A stretch of DNA of 64,000 bases from Paramecium pentaurelia (lineage: Eukaryota > Ciliophora > Oligohymenophorea > Peniculida > Parameciidae): assembly GCA_905183005.1 (NCBI GenBank), contig CAJJDO010000002.1:596656-660655 (forward strand), in the 5' to 3' direction. The position numbers and the translations under genes are program-made. Under the pieces are notes generated by a model. The model searched no databases. It saw only the letters and a list, made by a program, of their open reading frames with translations, and was not told the origin of the DNA. Below are positions 1 to 13,107 of this stretch, one piece after another; the first letter of the stretch is position 1; every line of letters starts with the position of its first letter.

Positions 1-149
1 TTGAATTTCCTATTTTTAGATATTATATATATCTAACAAATAATAATTATTTTTTAAACTAATTTACTGGGACTCAGAATAAAAATATTCCTAATCTTAA
101 TTATTATTTTTCATTATTAATCATTAAATATAAGATAGTAATTTAATCA

Positions 150-1596
150 TCATTAAATAGCTTATTCTAGGTATTCAGCAAATTCATATTTCAATAGCTT
201 TTAAGGATCATCATATTCTGAATATCGTTAAATTTTTAAATATTACATATTTAATTCTCTAACATCTTTGACATTTTTAAAAAGCATCAAATATTACAGT
301 AAAGATTTCAATTCCTATATTAATAATAAATATTTACTTCATCTTATTTATTATCGATATAAGGAATAATTGGAACCCCATTTTATAATTAATACAAATA
401 AGAATGAGGAGCATTATCAATTAAAAGCATGTCACTTAGTTTTCTTGTTTTAAAAATACGTAAATCTTTAATAAAATGTCCATCTTCAGTTGGAATACAA
501 TGTTCTCTATAAAATCTATGAGATATTAATTTTTTATCAGGATCCAAGTAATCAATAACTGCATTCGCATAATAAGATTACGAGGCAGTAAATATAATCA
601 ATTCAAAATGTCTACTTAATTATTATAATAAATGAGAAGTATAAGGTCTAACATTTAATGAAGCCTAATAAAAAATAAAGAATATGATACTTCCATAGTT
701 TCACCATCATGATTAATATTTAACAATATATCTCCAGGAGTTGAACTATTAGAATTACAATGTACAAGAGTTTCATCTAAATCAAATAATAAGGTTTTCT
801 TATCAATTGATGGTAGAATTACATTCTATTTCACAGGAGGTACTTTAATTTTCTTTCCAATAATAATACCCTTTAATTTATAATAATAAAATACTTGCAT
901 ATTATGAATCAGATGTTCTTTAGCAGAATTTGACCCCTTTTATTTAAATGCTTTGATAATAGATGAAATGTAATATATTTTTGGAAGATTCTTAGTAATA
1001 TTATCCTATTAAACTTAAATTGTTCCATTATCTTTTTGATCCTATTATTTATTATTTCGTTATGTTATTGGATTATCCAAATAAGATGATGGAATGCTAC
1101 TTTGTTGTTTTTTACTTGAGTTTATATCTAGTTCTTTTGGAGTTTACATAGATATAGTAGGTAATTCATTAGATGGATTGAATAATGGTTTTTTAGTAAA
1201 ATTCAAAGAACTTGTAACTGGTTATGCACTATCAAATCGTTCTGTAGTTATTTATTAATTATATATTGGAGTTTTAGAAAATAACTATGTACTTTTTGTA
1301 AATACTCTTTAGTTTTGGTCTTCCATATTTAAGTATTAGCAATTTTTAGATGTTGATTCTTTTTTTTAATTATTATCATTTTTTATTGTAAGTCTTTAAA
1401 AAAAGTTATCTTAAGTTGGAGTTAATGAAAACATTCTAGTTGTAGTATTTTCCTTGTTTTCTTTACTTTTTAATCCAAAATTGTTTTTTCCTTGAAACTC
1501 TGTGGGATTGAGTTTTCCTGCTAGATTTAGAAATGATTTTTATTCAAGTGAATTGATTAATGAGGTTTCTCTGGTGGAACTATTCTTACGGAGCAT
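150..1596 (-). CDS. SCP/FCP1-type (NLI-interacting factor-like) protein phosphatase
   Basis: A HAD-superfamily phosphatase, predicted to remove phosphate from Ser/Thr residues. Exons (minus strand) are 1596-691, 664-338 and 314-150, giving 465 aa. The nucleophile motif LLFDLDETLVHC lies near residue 270; downstream come IIFTASQSYYANAVIDYLDP and the C-terminal signature MLLIDNAPHS..NGVPI, which together define the family. The first ~230 residues are Ser/Asn/Gln-rich and look disordered. Without the 23-nt intron 315-337 the protein would stop at 308; with it, a tail ending in KDVRE.. appears that matches the family's last helix. A second member lies at 43607-44707. The substrate cannot be told from sequence. 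Confidence 0.93.
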
Positions 1597-1650
1597 TGAA
1601 GAATAAAAAACTCGTTAATATTTAATTAATTAATTATAATAATTTAATAT

Positions 1651-2828
1651 ATGAGAGTAACATAACCTGTGGGTATTGTATAAATGACAAATATTGCAAT
1701 TATTAAATATCGTACTAACAACAATTAAAAATTTGAAATTGCTTGCTATAAAAATAAGGCTATAAATTGGAGAAATGGAGTTGAGAAAGATTTGAGGTCT
1801 AATTTAATAAAATATTTAGTGAAGTTCTTTAAGTCTATGAAATATTCACTAATGCTACAAAAGGAGATGTTGCATCAGGAAAAGAATTATTTATTTGTTT
1901 TTAAACACATGATAAAGATTAAATTATTAAAACAATTTTAGAAAAGGGAGATTTGTAAGTAGGAGATAAAGAAAGAGAAGTTTAATTAGATCATTCTTAT
2001 AGAGACATAGTTAAATTTATATAGGAAAAATGTATCCATGCCACTTCAGGTAGACAACTTACATAATAATCAATTGAGTATGCAATCTCAAAAGTTTAAT
2101 ATGTGGTTAAAAGTGATAAACCTGTTAAATTTTAAGCATTACAATGCATTAAAAAACTTAAAGAATGTTTTTTCATTAAAAGAGCTCCAATGAAAGTATC
2201 TATCTCTTTTATTGATGAATAAATGGAATTAGTGTATTAGATTTTATAAGAATTAGAATTTAAAGATATTGTTCAATAAAAAAATAAATTTATTGTTATT
2301 ATTGATCCTTAATTATTTAGAACATTATCAACAAAAATTAATGAAAAATAATTAAAAAGTTAATTAGAGGTCATAGAAGCAGCAATCAAATAATAAATTG
2401 ATGGAATTGATAATTTAACTTAAGTTGAATTAGAATAGAGATTAGAAAAATTATAAATTTCAGATTCCTCTGAATCAGATGATGAATTAAATTAGAAGTA
2501 AAAATAGAAAGGACCTAAAAAAAATAAATAATAAAAAAAATTATAAGTTTAATAATAATAATAAGTTAAAAAATAATTTTAAGAAGATGAATAGAATCAA
2601 ATAAAATAAATTTAATAATAATAATAAAAAGATAATGCCAAAGATGATTTGAGTAAATAATTTAAATGTACTTAATGTTTAATATCATTTGACACAAATC
2701 AAGAATTTAGATAACATTATAAAACAGATTGGCATCTTCACAATACAAAATTAAAATAAAGTGGAAAGTTATGTTTATCATATGAAGAATTCTTGGATTA
2801 TTAAATCTAATAAGAAATGACCAAGTGA
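1651..2828 (+). CDS. SBDS: Ribosome maturation factor SBDS with C-terminal C2H2 zinc finger
   Basis: SBDS works with the GTPase EFL1 to evict eIF6 from late 60S subunits in the cytoplasm. Exons are 1651-1796 and 1820-2828, giving 384 aa. The N-terminal FYSH domain is clear (KFEIACYKNK, WRNGVEKDL), as are KGDVASGKEL and DKEREVQLDHSYRDI, and the following domains align along their length. After about residue 260 comes a long Gln/Lys-rich linker and then one C-x2-C-x12-H-x5-H finger (CTQC...H..H). Plant SBDS proteins are known to carry a comparable finger; animal and yeast ones lack it. The intron begins GTCT rather than GTA. The start lies 54 nt from the divergent phosphatase start. Confidence 0.94.
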
Positions 2829-2913
2829 GATTATCAATCTAATTCATTGATATATATATTATTCAATATCAAAGACTTATCTATATTGTTATGATAATTA
2901 TTATTATAATAAA

Positions 2914-4441
2914 ATGGTTCTTGAAATAGATGTTAGAATCCTAAAAAATAAAGAAACTTTAGTAGAGATACTTCCAAAATTATATGAAATTCTCTAAACT
3001 GGAAGGACATTAACAATTTCTTGGCCTAAAAATTAAAAAGACATTTATTATGAATATTTCAAAGATAATCAAAAAATCAAGAATTTAAGTCAATATTAAA
3101 CTCTTCTTAATTTAGTAGAAGCAACATTACCTTATCCAGATCTATAAAGCAAAATGTAATTTTAACATTTTACTATCTAGAATTGTAACTCTTGCCTTAT
3201 ATCATGTTGAATAAAAGTAATATCTTGAAGTTTTAAAGTATGTTAAAATGTTAAATCAAAAGAAAATACATTAATCTCTTAGACAATAATATCTCTTTAC
3301 ATTGAAATATTTAAAATAAAATGTTAATGAGATTTAAGACATTAATTAAGTATAAATAATTATTGATATATTGCTTTATGAAAATTAAATATCTAAAGAG
3401 GAAATCAAGTAATTTTATGTATTATTTATTAAATATTCTAAGGAACAAAAGAAAATAGATATTGAAAAAAATGAATAAATAAATATTTGGTTTATTGAAT
3501 AAATTTGGAATTATGAAAAAAATAATTTTAAACTTTTGGATATATTATTTCAATATTATACTAATTAAAATAATCATGAAAAAGCAGAATAAATATTTAT
3601 GTCTTTTGCAAATTTATAGCATCATTAATATATTGGATTAAATTAAATAAATGTTGAATTTGATTTATGTAAAAAAGAATATGAAAAAAATCTTATTGAA
3701 ATTGACTCCTTATCTACTATTTTTGAAGATAAAAATACAACTGATGAATCTTTACTTTTTTAATAACAATCATTATAATCTATAACAAGATTAATAGAAC
3801 TAAAATAAAAAGTTGGTTGTCCATTAGTTGATATGATTTATTTATATTAAAAATAAGCATAGATTTAGAAATCCAGATCTGATTTAGATTTAGCCATAAA
3901 AACACTTATACATTGTTTAGAATTAATTAAAGCTGAAAAATTGGTTAATTATAATTCTAGAATTATATTATTAGAATCTCTATGTTATGATCAACTTGGA
4001 GATTATTAAAGATCAAAGAATTTATTATAAGAAGCACTCCAATCCTTTTAGGACTCTAACAGTTTAAAAGAAGAAATTAAAGATAAATGTGATCCAAAAA
4101 AATTAATTTATACTAAAATGTACTTAGCCAGTACATATTATAAATTAAAAAACTTAGAAAAATCATTGGAAATATTTTATTAAGTTTTAAAAATATAATA
4201 ACATGTAATTTATATTATTTTATGATAGGAAGACTATGAAAGTCATCTTATAGGTTCAACCTAAAACAATATTGCATCAATTTTATTAAATTAAGGAAAA
4301 TTTATAGAAGCTAAAGAAATTTGTGAATAGGCAATTGAAAACATAGGTAAAAAATATACAGACTCTGATCCTGTAATGAAGAAAGTTAAACAACTTAAAG
4401 AAAAAATAGATGTTTCAGTATCATCACAAAAAACTTAATGA
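2914..4441 (+). CDS. TPR-like repeat protein of unknown role
   Basis: Exons are 2914-3155, 3181-4204 and 4229-4441, giving 492 aa. No named family was recognised. The protein is helical throughout, with no signal peptide or membrane segment. The C-terminal third has TPR-like spacing: a helix pair around MYLASTYYKLKNLEKSLEIF and another around NNIASILLNQGKFIEAKEIC. That fold usually makes a protein-binding surface. The second intron (24 nt) holds an in-frame TGA, so splicing is required. Only 85 nt separate it from SBDS upstream. It could belong to a complex subunit family too diverged to name by eye. Confidence 0.85.
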
Positions 4442-4696
4442 ATGGTACTTTATTGATATAAATTTTATTTGTTGTTTATCATAATTAATTAATGAAAATT
4501 ATTGTTGTTTTATGATAATACTAAATATAATTCATATTTTGATTTAGATTTTAGTTCTCACATAATTGTTCAAAAAAATATAAGATTATCATAAAAAAAT
4601 ATTAAAAAATTTGAATTATATAATTCATATTTTAAATTACTATATCTGCTCAATCAATTACTTAATTGAAAATATAATTAATTAATTAAAGTGTGA

Positions 4697-7600
4697 ATGG
4701 AATTATTAATCAACTAAATTTCTCTATTTGTTTAAGGCTCTCTTATTTTAGAATAATTCATTTGGAGTTTACCTTTGATGATATATTTCACTTTGGGAGT
4801 CATGAATGAACTACAAAATATTGCTTATATTAATATATTGTCTACTAAAAAGCTATTCAGTACAGCATCTGAAATGGATTTAATTACAATATTGTCTAGA
4901 CCTAATACATTATTACAATATTCAACTATATTATCTTATATTCCATTAGCATTTTTATGTATATTAATTCTTTGTAGTATTGGCTTCATTTTTATTGTAA
5001 AAAATAGATCAGAAAATTTAGTCATTGAGTTATAAATTGCTTTTAATACTAATATTTTCATAAAGGTATTATTTATATTTGTAAATGTCTCTATTGGTGT
5101 AATTAAATAAACATTTGGATACATATTGTTAGACATATGTTTTTAGACAATCAAACAAAATATTAATGATATTGTGCAAGTGTCTTTAAATTTAATAGCA
5201 ATTTTAGGAATATTTATATTAATTCTCTTTTTTACTAATATGTTTTCATATAATTGGGCCTTAGATTTTTAAAGAGAATATTTGATGATAAATGAATCCA
5301 ATCTAACATATTGTAGAATTGGTATCAAATTTCTATAACTATCCTTCATATTATATATTTAAGATGATAAATTATTTCTAATTACATCATTACTTCTACC
5401 TATAATATCATCAATTATATAAATATATTAAATGTAAAAACTAAAACAATTAATCTATGGAAATTATTATAGAGTAATATTAGCTATTAATCTAATAGTA
5501 ATAACAATATGTTTGTAATATTTATTACATGAAATATTTCCGTAACATAAATTTTAAGAAATTTGGATAATTATGCTTATTTTACCATTTTATTATTTTC
5601 AAAATTAAATTAAAATGGATTTATAAAAACATTTTATAAATTTCTAGAATTCCAGTATTGAAGATTGCAATTTAGTTCTGTTCTAAATAATATATCAGAT
5701 TACTTAATAAAAGAATAGCTTTAATTAACAAATAATTTATCTTATGTTTCTTTAAAGACATACAAAAATGTGTTATGATATTGAATGTACATGTAAATAA
5801 AGACTTTTATCAAAGAATTTTTAGTAAATCTCTCATGAAATATATTTTAAAGAACTTCTATCTTAATATGAAAGATAGATATCAACAATGTCATTTAATT
5901 GTACATAAGATTAACTTGTATTTAGTTATTTATAACTATTATTTTTTTAAAAGCAATATCTGTTAATTTATTAGTATTTCTAAATAATATTTCAAAAATC
6001 AAAAAGGATAAATTTCCAAAATTAAATTTTAATGTTAAACAATTACAATATCAATAAAAAAGTATTCAAAATTAATTAATTACATAAAATTATAGTTTTA
6101 AAAGTAGCTTAAGATTTAATGAGATTAGATATTGCATAATAATTATAAAACTAAAAGAATACATCATTTAGTGAATCATAAAAAAATCATACTGCTATTA
6201 AAGAATATTTGGAATAAGAAAATTAATATCTATAAATTAAAAACATTCTAAGTTAAGTTATACATAATAAAATTAACTATTTGGAAAAAGTAAATTCAAC
6301 TACTACCAAATAAAATCTAGAGAAATTAGCTTATAAATCAATATAATATTAAATAGATGGATTATAAAAATTAAAGATTTCCTTTAAATAAACATCAGGT
6401 ATTATAATTTTATAATTTATAGATTAGAAATCACAAAATATTTTAATGTTTTATAATATGGAAATTTTAAATGATATGATTTCTTCCTCAAATCAAAATT
6501 CATCTTCAAATTGTAATGATGAGATTAATTTCAAATATAATAATGCATTTCTGACAAATGAATTTTCTAGTATGTTAATTTAAATAAACAATAAGTAAAA
6601 TATTAAAATTCTAAAATGTAAATATAATCAATTAGATAAATTTGATAAATTAGATATTTTAAACTTTTAAGATATGATACCTAATTATATTTAGATATCT
6701 CATATGAGATTGATTGAAAATTTTATTGCAGGATAATAAAACAAATTTTATTAATAAATTAAAGAATCATACATATAAGTATCATAGTGTTTGTGTAAGA
6801 AAATTGATTTATTAATGGATTTAAGTTAATTAAATCTAACATCAATTGAAATGATTGTATTTTTCCGTAAAAAAAAAGATAATTCTTATAGTATTTTTTT
6901 AGATGATTAAAAAAGAATCATAAATATTGATGATGAACTTTTTAGTGATGTATTAAACATTGATGGAGTTTTCTCTTAATACTTTATTGGTTTGGATATG
7001 AATATCATTTTTGAGAATATTGATTAGTTAAAATAGGATTAAATTTATAATCAATAAACCTTTCATTTTGTAGATCCAAATAAAATAAATTCATCTTATT
7101 TTACTAAATAATAATAAATGAAAATTCAAACCTTATGGAATAATTAACAATATTTGTTATGTTATCAATGTGATTTATAATTTTCTTAAAAAGGAAATGA
7201 GTTTGGCTCTAATTATTATGAACTTATTATTAAAAATCCAAGACGCAGTTATAATAATGGAGATACTTATATTTCTTAATTTAAATAATCAGAAAATATA
7301 ATTACTATTACACCTATAGATGAATCAATTATAGTTGATAAACCATTTTTGATAGATTAGAGTATAAATGATGAAAAGTTATATAGTCAATAGTTTATTT
7401 AGAAATCTGAATTAGCAGATTAAAATTTGATATTATCAGATATTTAATAAGATGAATAATTAGTTATAATGAAAAATAATGATGAAGAATAAAATATTAG
7501 TTAAGAAATAGATGTAAATACAGTTAAGAAAAAACAAAAAAATTAGAAGTTAAAAACAGAAGGCGTATCATCTCAATAATCTGTTATTTCAGCTATGCAA

Positions 7601-9489
7601 AAATCTATATATTATAGATAATTTTGTTTAGTTAATGATCTTGCAAATTCATAAAAAGTACCTTAAATTTTTAAGAGAATGATATATTTCAGAATATTTT
7701 TAATTATTACTTCATTAGTTGGATTTAGTTTGGTAATTCTTTTTATTATAAATTTAGTATTTATATGAAATAGATCTATTTCATCATTTCCAAGAGGATT
7801 TCAAATTATTAAGTATGAAAAATAATATATTTTATCCTATTTTATCTTTTTAGCTGATACGTTTGTCAATTGTAAATTACAATGTTGAACTCTATTTAAA
7901 ATTAATTACTTAATAGTAATATTTGGAATTATTAATTTATCCAAAATCTAAATTAATAGGAAGCTATGATAAATTAAAAGTTGGTATTTCAAATATCATA
8001 TCTGAACCTCTTTTTTTTACTCTTTATCATGATTAATACTTAAATCTGGAATTTTTATAAAGAGGAAATGTTGGAGAGATGAATGAACTTGATCTTCGTA
8101 ATAGTTTGATTACTTTATTGAATTATTAATTTGATACTTAAAATGCATATATTGAAAATGGATAAGCTGATTATGAAAGTTCTTACTTTTATTATTGTTA
8201 CAAGAATTTGCATACTTTATTAAATGCTTTTACAGAAGCAAATGAAATTGCCTTTGGAAATTCATAATAAAAGCAGGATGATTCTTAGTAATAAATATTA
8301 GTTATCTTTTTTGTTATTCTTTTCTTTATCATTATGATATAGTCAATAATAACATTTTCTCATTTACAATTTTAAATATAAAAAGAAAAACTCAAACTTT
8401 TACTATTAAATTAAGATTAAAATTACATAAATATAGAAATTCAAAGATTAACATTACTATAAGAATTGATTGATAAGAATTACTATTAAATTTAACATTA
8501 TAAACTTAATTTTTCAGAAAAAGATGAGTATTTTAGTAAAATTAAATCTTTATGTACACAACATTCTAGATAATAATTAAAAAAGAATACAGTAGATGCA
8601 TAATATTATCATCCAAAAGGAATTTTACTTACATTAACCCATTTTGTTATTTTAATCTTAGTATTCATCATTTTTACTGTAAGAATGTATGGTTCATATT
8701 CAAAAATAAAATAAACTGGATAATTGTATGAAGTATTTGCTAGTTTAAATATTAATATTTTAAGTTTATATCAATCAAGAGAAATTCTCTTTTATAAAAC
8801 AGCTTTACCATTTTTAAATTAAACAGATCTAAATGAATATTATAGTATTGCATAATAAGGAATAAAAGGATTGGAAAATTATATAGATAAATAATGGATA
8901 ATTTAATCTAATAATTATTTCTTTGATTCAGATTTTTTTAATCTTTTGAATAGATTTAGTAATGGAAATTTATGTGAAGAGTTATATGTAATTTAAATTA
9001 ATTTAAATTAGTTAATAGATTAATCTTTGAATATTTGTAATAATACTCTTGGTGGTGTTTTATAAAAAGGAATTTCATCTGCTTTGGTTGATATTAAGAA
9101 TTAGATAAAGACTGAATTTGAATTAACTAATTTTACAAATAGATCAAATTTCCCAATTTTAGAATTAGAAGGAATTTCAATTTTAAGTTATGGTTTATAG
9201 TACTTAATTGAAAAATTTAATGAAGATTTATCTTCTTATAATTATTAAGTAGAAACCAATTATAATGTAAGATATATAATAATATATAATTTAGATTACT
9301 ATGATAATTTGTTTATGCATTTCATTATTAAATGGATTATTGTTATTAAAATTTGATTAGATAATTTAATTGAGAAATTATAAATTATTGACTAAATTTA
9401 TTTTTTCTGTTCCTTTGGCATCAATTTTATTTGATGACAACTTTTTAAGGAACACAAGAAGTTATTTTGTGAATGAAAGATTGATATGA
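4697..9489 (+). CDS. Giant polytopic membrane protein, TmcB-like
   Basis: Exons are 4697-7732, 7758-9266 and 9295-9489; each is a multiple of three, giving 1579 aa. The N-terminal ~330 residues hold about eight hydrophobic segments, followed by an ECTCK motif near residue 363. A long cytosolic region of Gln-rich helices comes next, then a second membrane block near residues 1000, 1190, 1310 and the C-terminus. This layout (N-terminal membrane block, ECxC motif, middle sensory-type domain, second membrane block) resembles the 'tiny macrocysts' TmcB-like family that is very large in ciliates. The family assignment is by architecture only. The start at 4697 was chosen over 4778 because the extra residues continue the first hydrophobic segment and are preceded by no other ATG. 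Confidence 0.85.
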
Positions 9490-9719
9490 ATTTAAATTTG
9501 TTTATTTTAATAATTTATTTATTTTGAAAAGTAATTGATAGAATTTTTTTTGATTTTAACAAATAATGATTATTTGTATTATAATTTAAATTTACATTAA
9601 TATTTTGATATTTATTTTCTTCTTTATTATATTTTACAATCTATTTTCTTATTGGAGGATACAAAATATTAATATTCAATAACTTTTAAATAAGTATTAA
9701 ATAAATAAATTAACTGTTA

Positions 9720-10905
9720 ATGAGTGAAACAAGCTTAATAACTTATTCTGATAGAGAAATGGAGTCATCTCTTAAGGATTTATTAGAGAGGATTTTGATG
9801 TAATTGGAGAAATATATTGAGAATAAAAATGATTTAAATGAAGTTGAATAAGAACTGAATGATTATGAAAATTTGACTTAATTAGTAAATATCATAAAAA
9901 TCATCTTTACTAATCTAATGTTAAAAATTGATAAGAAAATCCAGTAATTATTCAAAATATGAAAGGAAATTAGAAAACAGTATAGATCCAAATATGACAT
10001 AAAAAAGTATAAGAACAGAGGATGAATATGAAAAATTAGAATAATCAGTTATTAAATATGAGAGTGAGATAAGGAATCATATTAGGGTATTTAATAAATA
10101 TGATTTGAACTTAGTTAGAACAATAATTGAAATTATATACAGAATCAATTTAATAAAAATTAGATGATAGTGAAGCAACAAGAAATGAGTTATTAGAAAC
10201 AACTAAAAATATTATGAATGTATATTGAATTCAGATAATAATATATTAGAATTTGAAAAGAGAGAATCAAAAATATTATGAAATAAATTAATCTTTGTAA
10301 ACTGAAATTATATCTTACAAAGATAAGATAGAATTACTAGAGTTTGAACAATAAAAAAGAACAATTGAGCTTGATCATGTAGACTATGAAGTTCAGTAAT
10401 TAACCAAAAATACCTAATAAATAAAAGGGTTAGTTTAAAGAAAGCCAAATAATAAAGAAATTAATAAAATGAATTCTTATTCAGAACATAAATTAAGCAG
10501 TTAACTCTAGGAAAGTACTGACTATCCTACTTAATCATAAGGATCATTGAAATAAAATTATCTCAATATTTTACAATATGGATAGAATAATCAAATCTAA
10601 TCATTATAATAATCAATTAATCAATAATAAGATTAAATCAAAAACTATTATAAAAAGCATAATTCGATTTCTTCTATTAATGATTTAATACAATAATAAA
10701 ATATGATTAAAAATATTAAGAAAAATATAGGAAATTATACAGTATCTAAAAACAATTCCTAAAATTAATCTATGTTATAGAAAAATATTCATTGTAATTA
10801 TATAAATAATTATTTATAGAAAATATTTAAACATAGCCTAGAAGTAGAAGTGGTAGTGCTAAAAGAAACTTCAATTAAAAATAGAAGACATCTATTCATT
10901 AATGA
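9720..10905 (+). CDS. Coiled-coil protein, Gln/Asn-rich, unknown
   Basis: Proposed exons are 9720-9919, 9945-10086, 10115-10219, 10250-10793 and 10820-10905, giving 358 aa. The first ~190 residues are charged heptad-like helix; the rest is Gln/Asn/Ser-rich, ending in a basic RSRSGSAKRN tail. No family was recognised. The last four exons are held together by clean 26-30-nt introns whose removal restores the frame each time. The first intron (9920-9944) starts GTTA and is the least certain part: without it a TGA follows within ten codons. Confidence 0.72.
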
Positions 10906-11056
10906 TAATAGTTAAGGTGAATCATTGATTGATTAAAGCCTTAATAATAATTATTATTTATGCGCTCATAGAATTAAAACTGGTTACAATCATTCAAATT
11001 TTATTTAATCGATATTATTTAAATATTTTTTTTATTCAATAATTAATATTAATAAT

Positions 11057-11661
11057 ATGATTAAAGCATTTGCTTAGAATTATTTCAAGTCCTTATAAGA
11101 GAGCATATGCTATGGATTTGCAACAAAGATGCAAGCTAGTTCAACCTAAAAAACTAAAGATTCTGCAGGAAGAAGATTAGGAGTAAAGAAATTTGGAGGA
11201 GAAGAAGTTTTTCCAAATGATATTTTAATAAGACAAAGAGGTTTTAGATGGAAACCAGGATAGAATACTTCAGTTGGAAAAGATCACACTATTCATTCTA
11301 AAGTTGAAGTATGGTGATTTTATCACTAATTATAAAGGGTATTGTACACTTTAGAAGAGATCCTTATAAGTTTAAGAAAATATTTTATGTTGATGTGATT
11401 CCTAGAGAGAATCCAAATAGAACTCATTATCCTCCACCACCATACAGTTATCATCCTGAATTGTTTCCTGAATTAGCTAAGAATAATCCTGAACCACTTG
11501 TTTTATTAAAAAAAAGTGAAGAAAAAGTGGAAGTATAAATCAAATTAGAAGGCTATAAAATATCCACAAAATAATATAAACCAATTGAAATTCCTATTGA
11601 TTATAAACCAGAATTTTCACTTTCCACTTTTTAATAATAGTTGAGTATTAATAAATAGTGA
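11057..11661 (+). CDS. Mitochondrial ribosomal protein bL27m
   Basis: A large-subunit protein of the mitochondrial ribosome; bacterial L27 reaches toward the peptidyl-transferase centre. Exons are 11057-11308 and 11338-11661, giving 191 aa. The core is plain: SAGRRLGVKKFGGEEVFPND, then IRQRGFRWKPGQNTSVGKDH, then VHFRRDP after the intron. A basic, Ser/Gln-containing N-terminus of ~25 residues fits a mitochondrial targeting sequence. The protein is longer than bacterial L27 (~85 aa) because of a C-terminal extension that is Pro-rich at first (PPPPYSYHPE), as in other mitochondrial versions. Confidence 0.92.
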
Positions 11662-11703
11662 AAAATTTATAAATGTATATTAAAATATTCAAATAATATA
11701 TAT

Positions 11704-12947
11704 ATGATTAAACCTTTCAGAGGAACTGATGGAGCATAATATGCTCACAATTTTAAAAATACATATCTCTCAGAAGCTGAACTTTAAAAGCCTTCTAAAG
11801 AGGTTAGTGAATAGATTGCAATTCACACTAAAAAATAATTAGATTAATTAGTGTTCTCTAAGTAATGTGCAACTATGGGATAATTGAGAGCATCAGATGG
11901 AGCTGCCCAATAATATATTAAATATACTCCAAAACAAGGTGATTCATAATAAACTGGTTAGGAGAGAATAGTAAAGTAGAAGCATTTATTTATTTTAAAG
12001 AGTTTAAGCCCAGTAATTGGATCCAATGGAACCTCCTCGTTTTAAACATAAAAGAATTCCTAAAGGTCCTGGATCACCTCCACCTATATAAATGAGATCA
12101 CCACCAAGAAAATTAACTTTAAAAGATCAACAAGATTGGAAAATTCCTCCATGCATTTCTAATTGGAAGAATGCCAAAGGTTATACAATACCATTAGAAA
12201 TGAGATTATCTGCAGATGGTAGAACACTTTAACATGTATTTAATTATTATCTATTTTTAAAAGCATACAGTAAATGCCAAATTCGCTTAATTAACTGATG
12301 GTCTCTATATTGCAGAAAGATAATCTAGAAAAGAATTAGAAGAAAGGAATAAGATTATAAAATCTATGCAATATAAAGAATATTAAGAAAAAGAAGAAGA
12401 AAATAGATAAAAAGCTATGGAAGCTAGATCAAGAAAGAATCTACTTTTGGAATAAACAACTAAATAAGAAGATGTCCCTGAAAGTTAATCATAACAAGAT
12501 ATATAAGCAAGAGAAGAATTAAGATATTTAAGAAAAAGAGAACTTGAAAGATAATTAAGATAGGAGAATCAAGGAAAGAAAAGCAAGCTTAATAGAGATA
12601 ATGACAGAGACATTAGTGAAAAAATTGCCTTAGGTTAAGCTTAACCTACAACTCAAAATACTTTATATGATCAAAGATTATTCAATTAAACTCAAGGAGT
12701 AAATCATGGATTTGGGGATGAAGATGAATATGAAGCATTTGACAAACCCTTATTCAATGACAAACCAAGAGCCAATCTATATACTGGTATTTAACAAGGT
12801 GAAGAAGATGATAAGTATTATTCTTAAATTATTTTTAGTAATAAGAATATAAGAAATGTTCCAGTTTAATTTGAAAAAGCTGATAATATCTTTGGTATGG
12901 ATTCATTCATTGCAGATCCTGTTGCTAAAAAAGTTAAGCTTGATTGA
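11704..12947 (+). CDS. SNW1: Splicing factor SNW1/SKIP (Prp45), short N-terminus
   Basis: SNW1/SKIP is a nuclear scaffold of the activated spliceosome. Exons are 11704-11975, 12001-12235 and 12264-12947, giving 396 aa. The diagnostic blocks are ERIVKVQ..DPMEPPRFK, WKIPPCISNWKNAKGYTIPL (which contains the SNW signature), LSADGR and RDNDRDISEKIALG. The N-terminus begins where human SNW1 is already some 150 residues in. The ATG is only 42 nt after the previous stop, so no upstream exon fits. Splicing is essential here, given ~90 introns in this one window. Confidence 0.93.
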
Positions 12948-13107
12948 CCAATCAAATATATATATTTTCATTTACATAACATTCTATTCATTAATTTATC
13001 TGTTAAATACAATATGTTTTAATATTCATAAGTAACATAAATCATAACATTAGAGAATACTCTAGCCAACATTAAGAGTTCCCTCATAAATTTAATAATC
13101 TATTATT

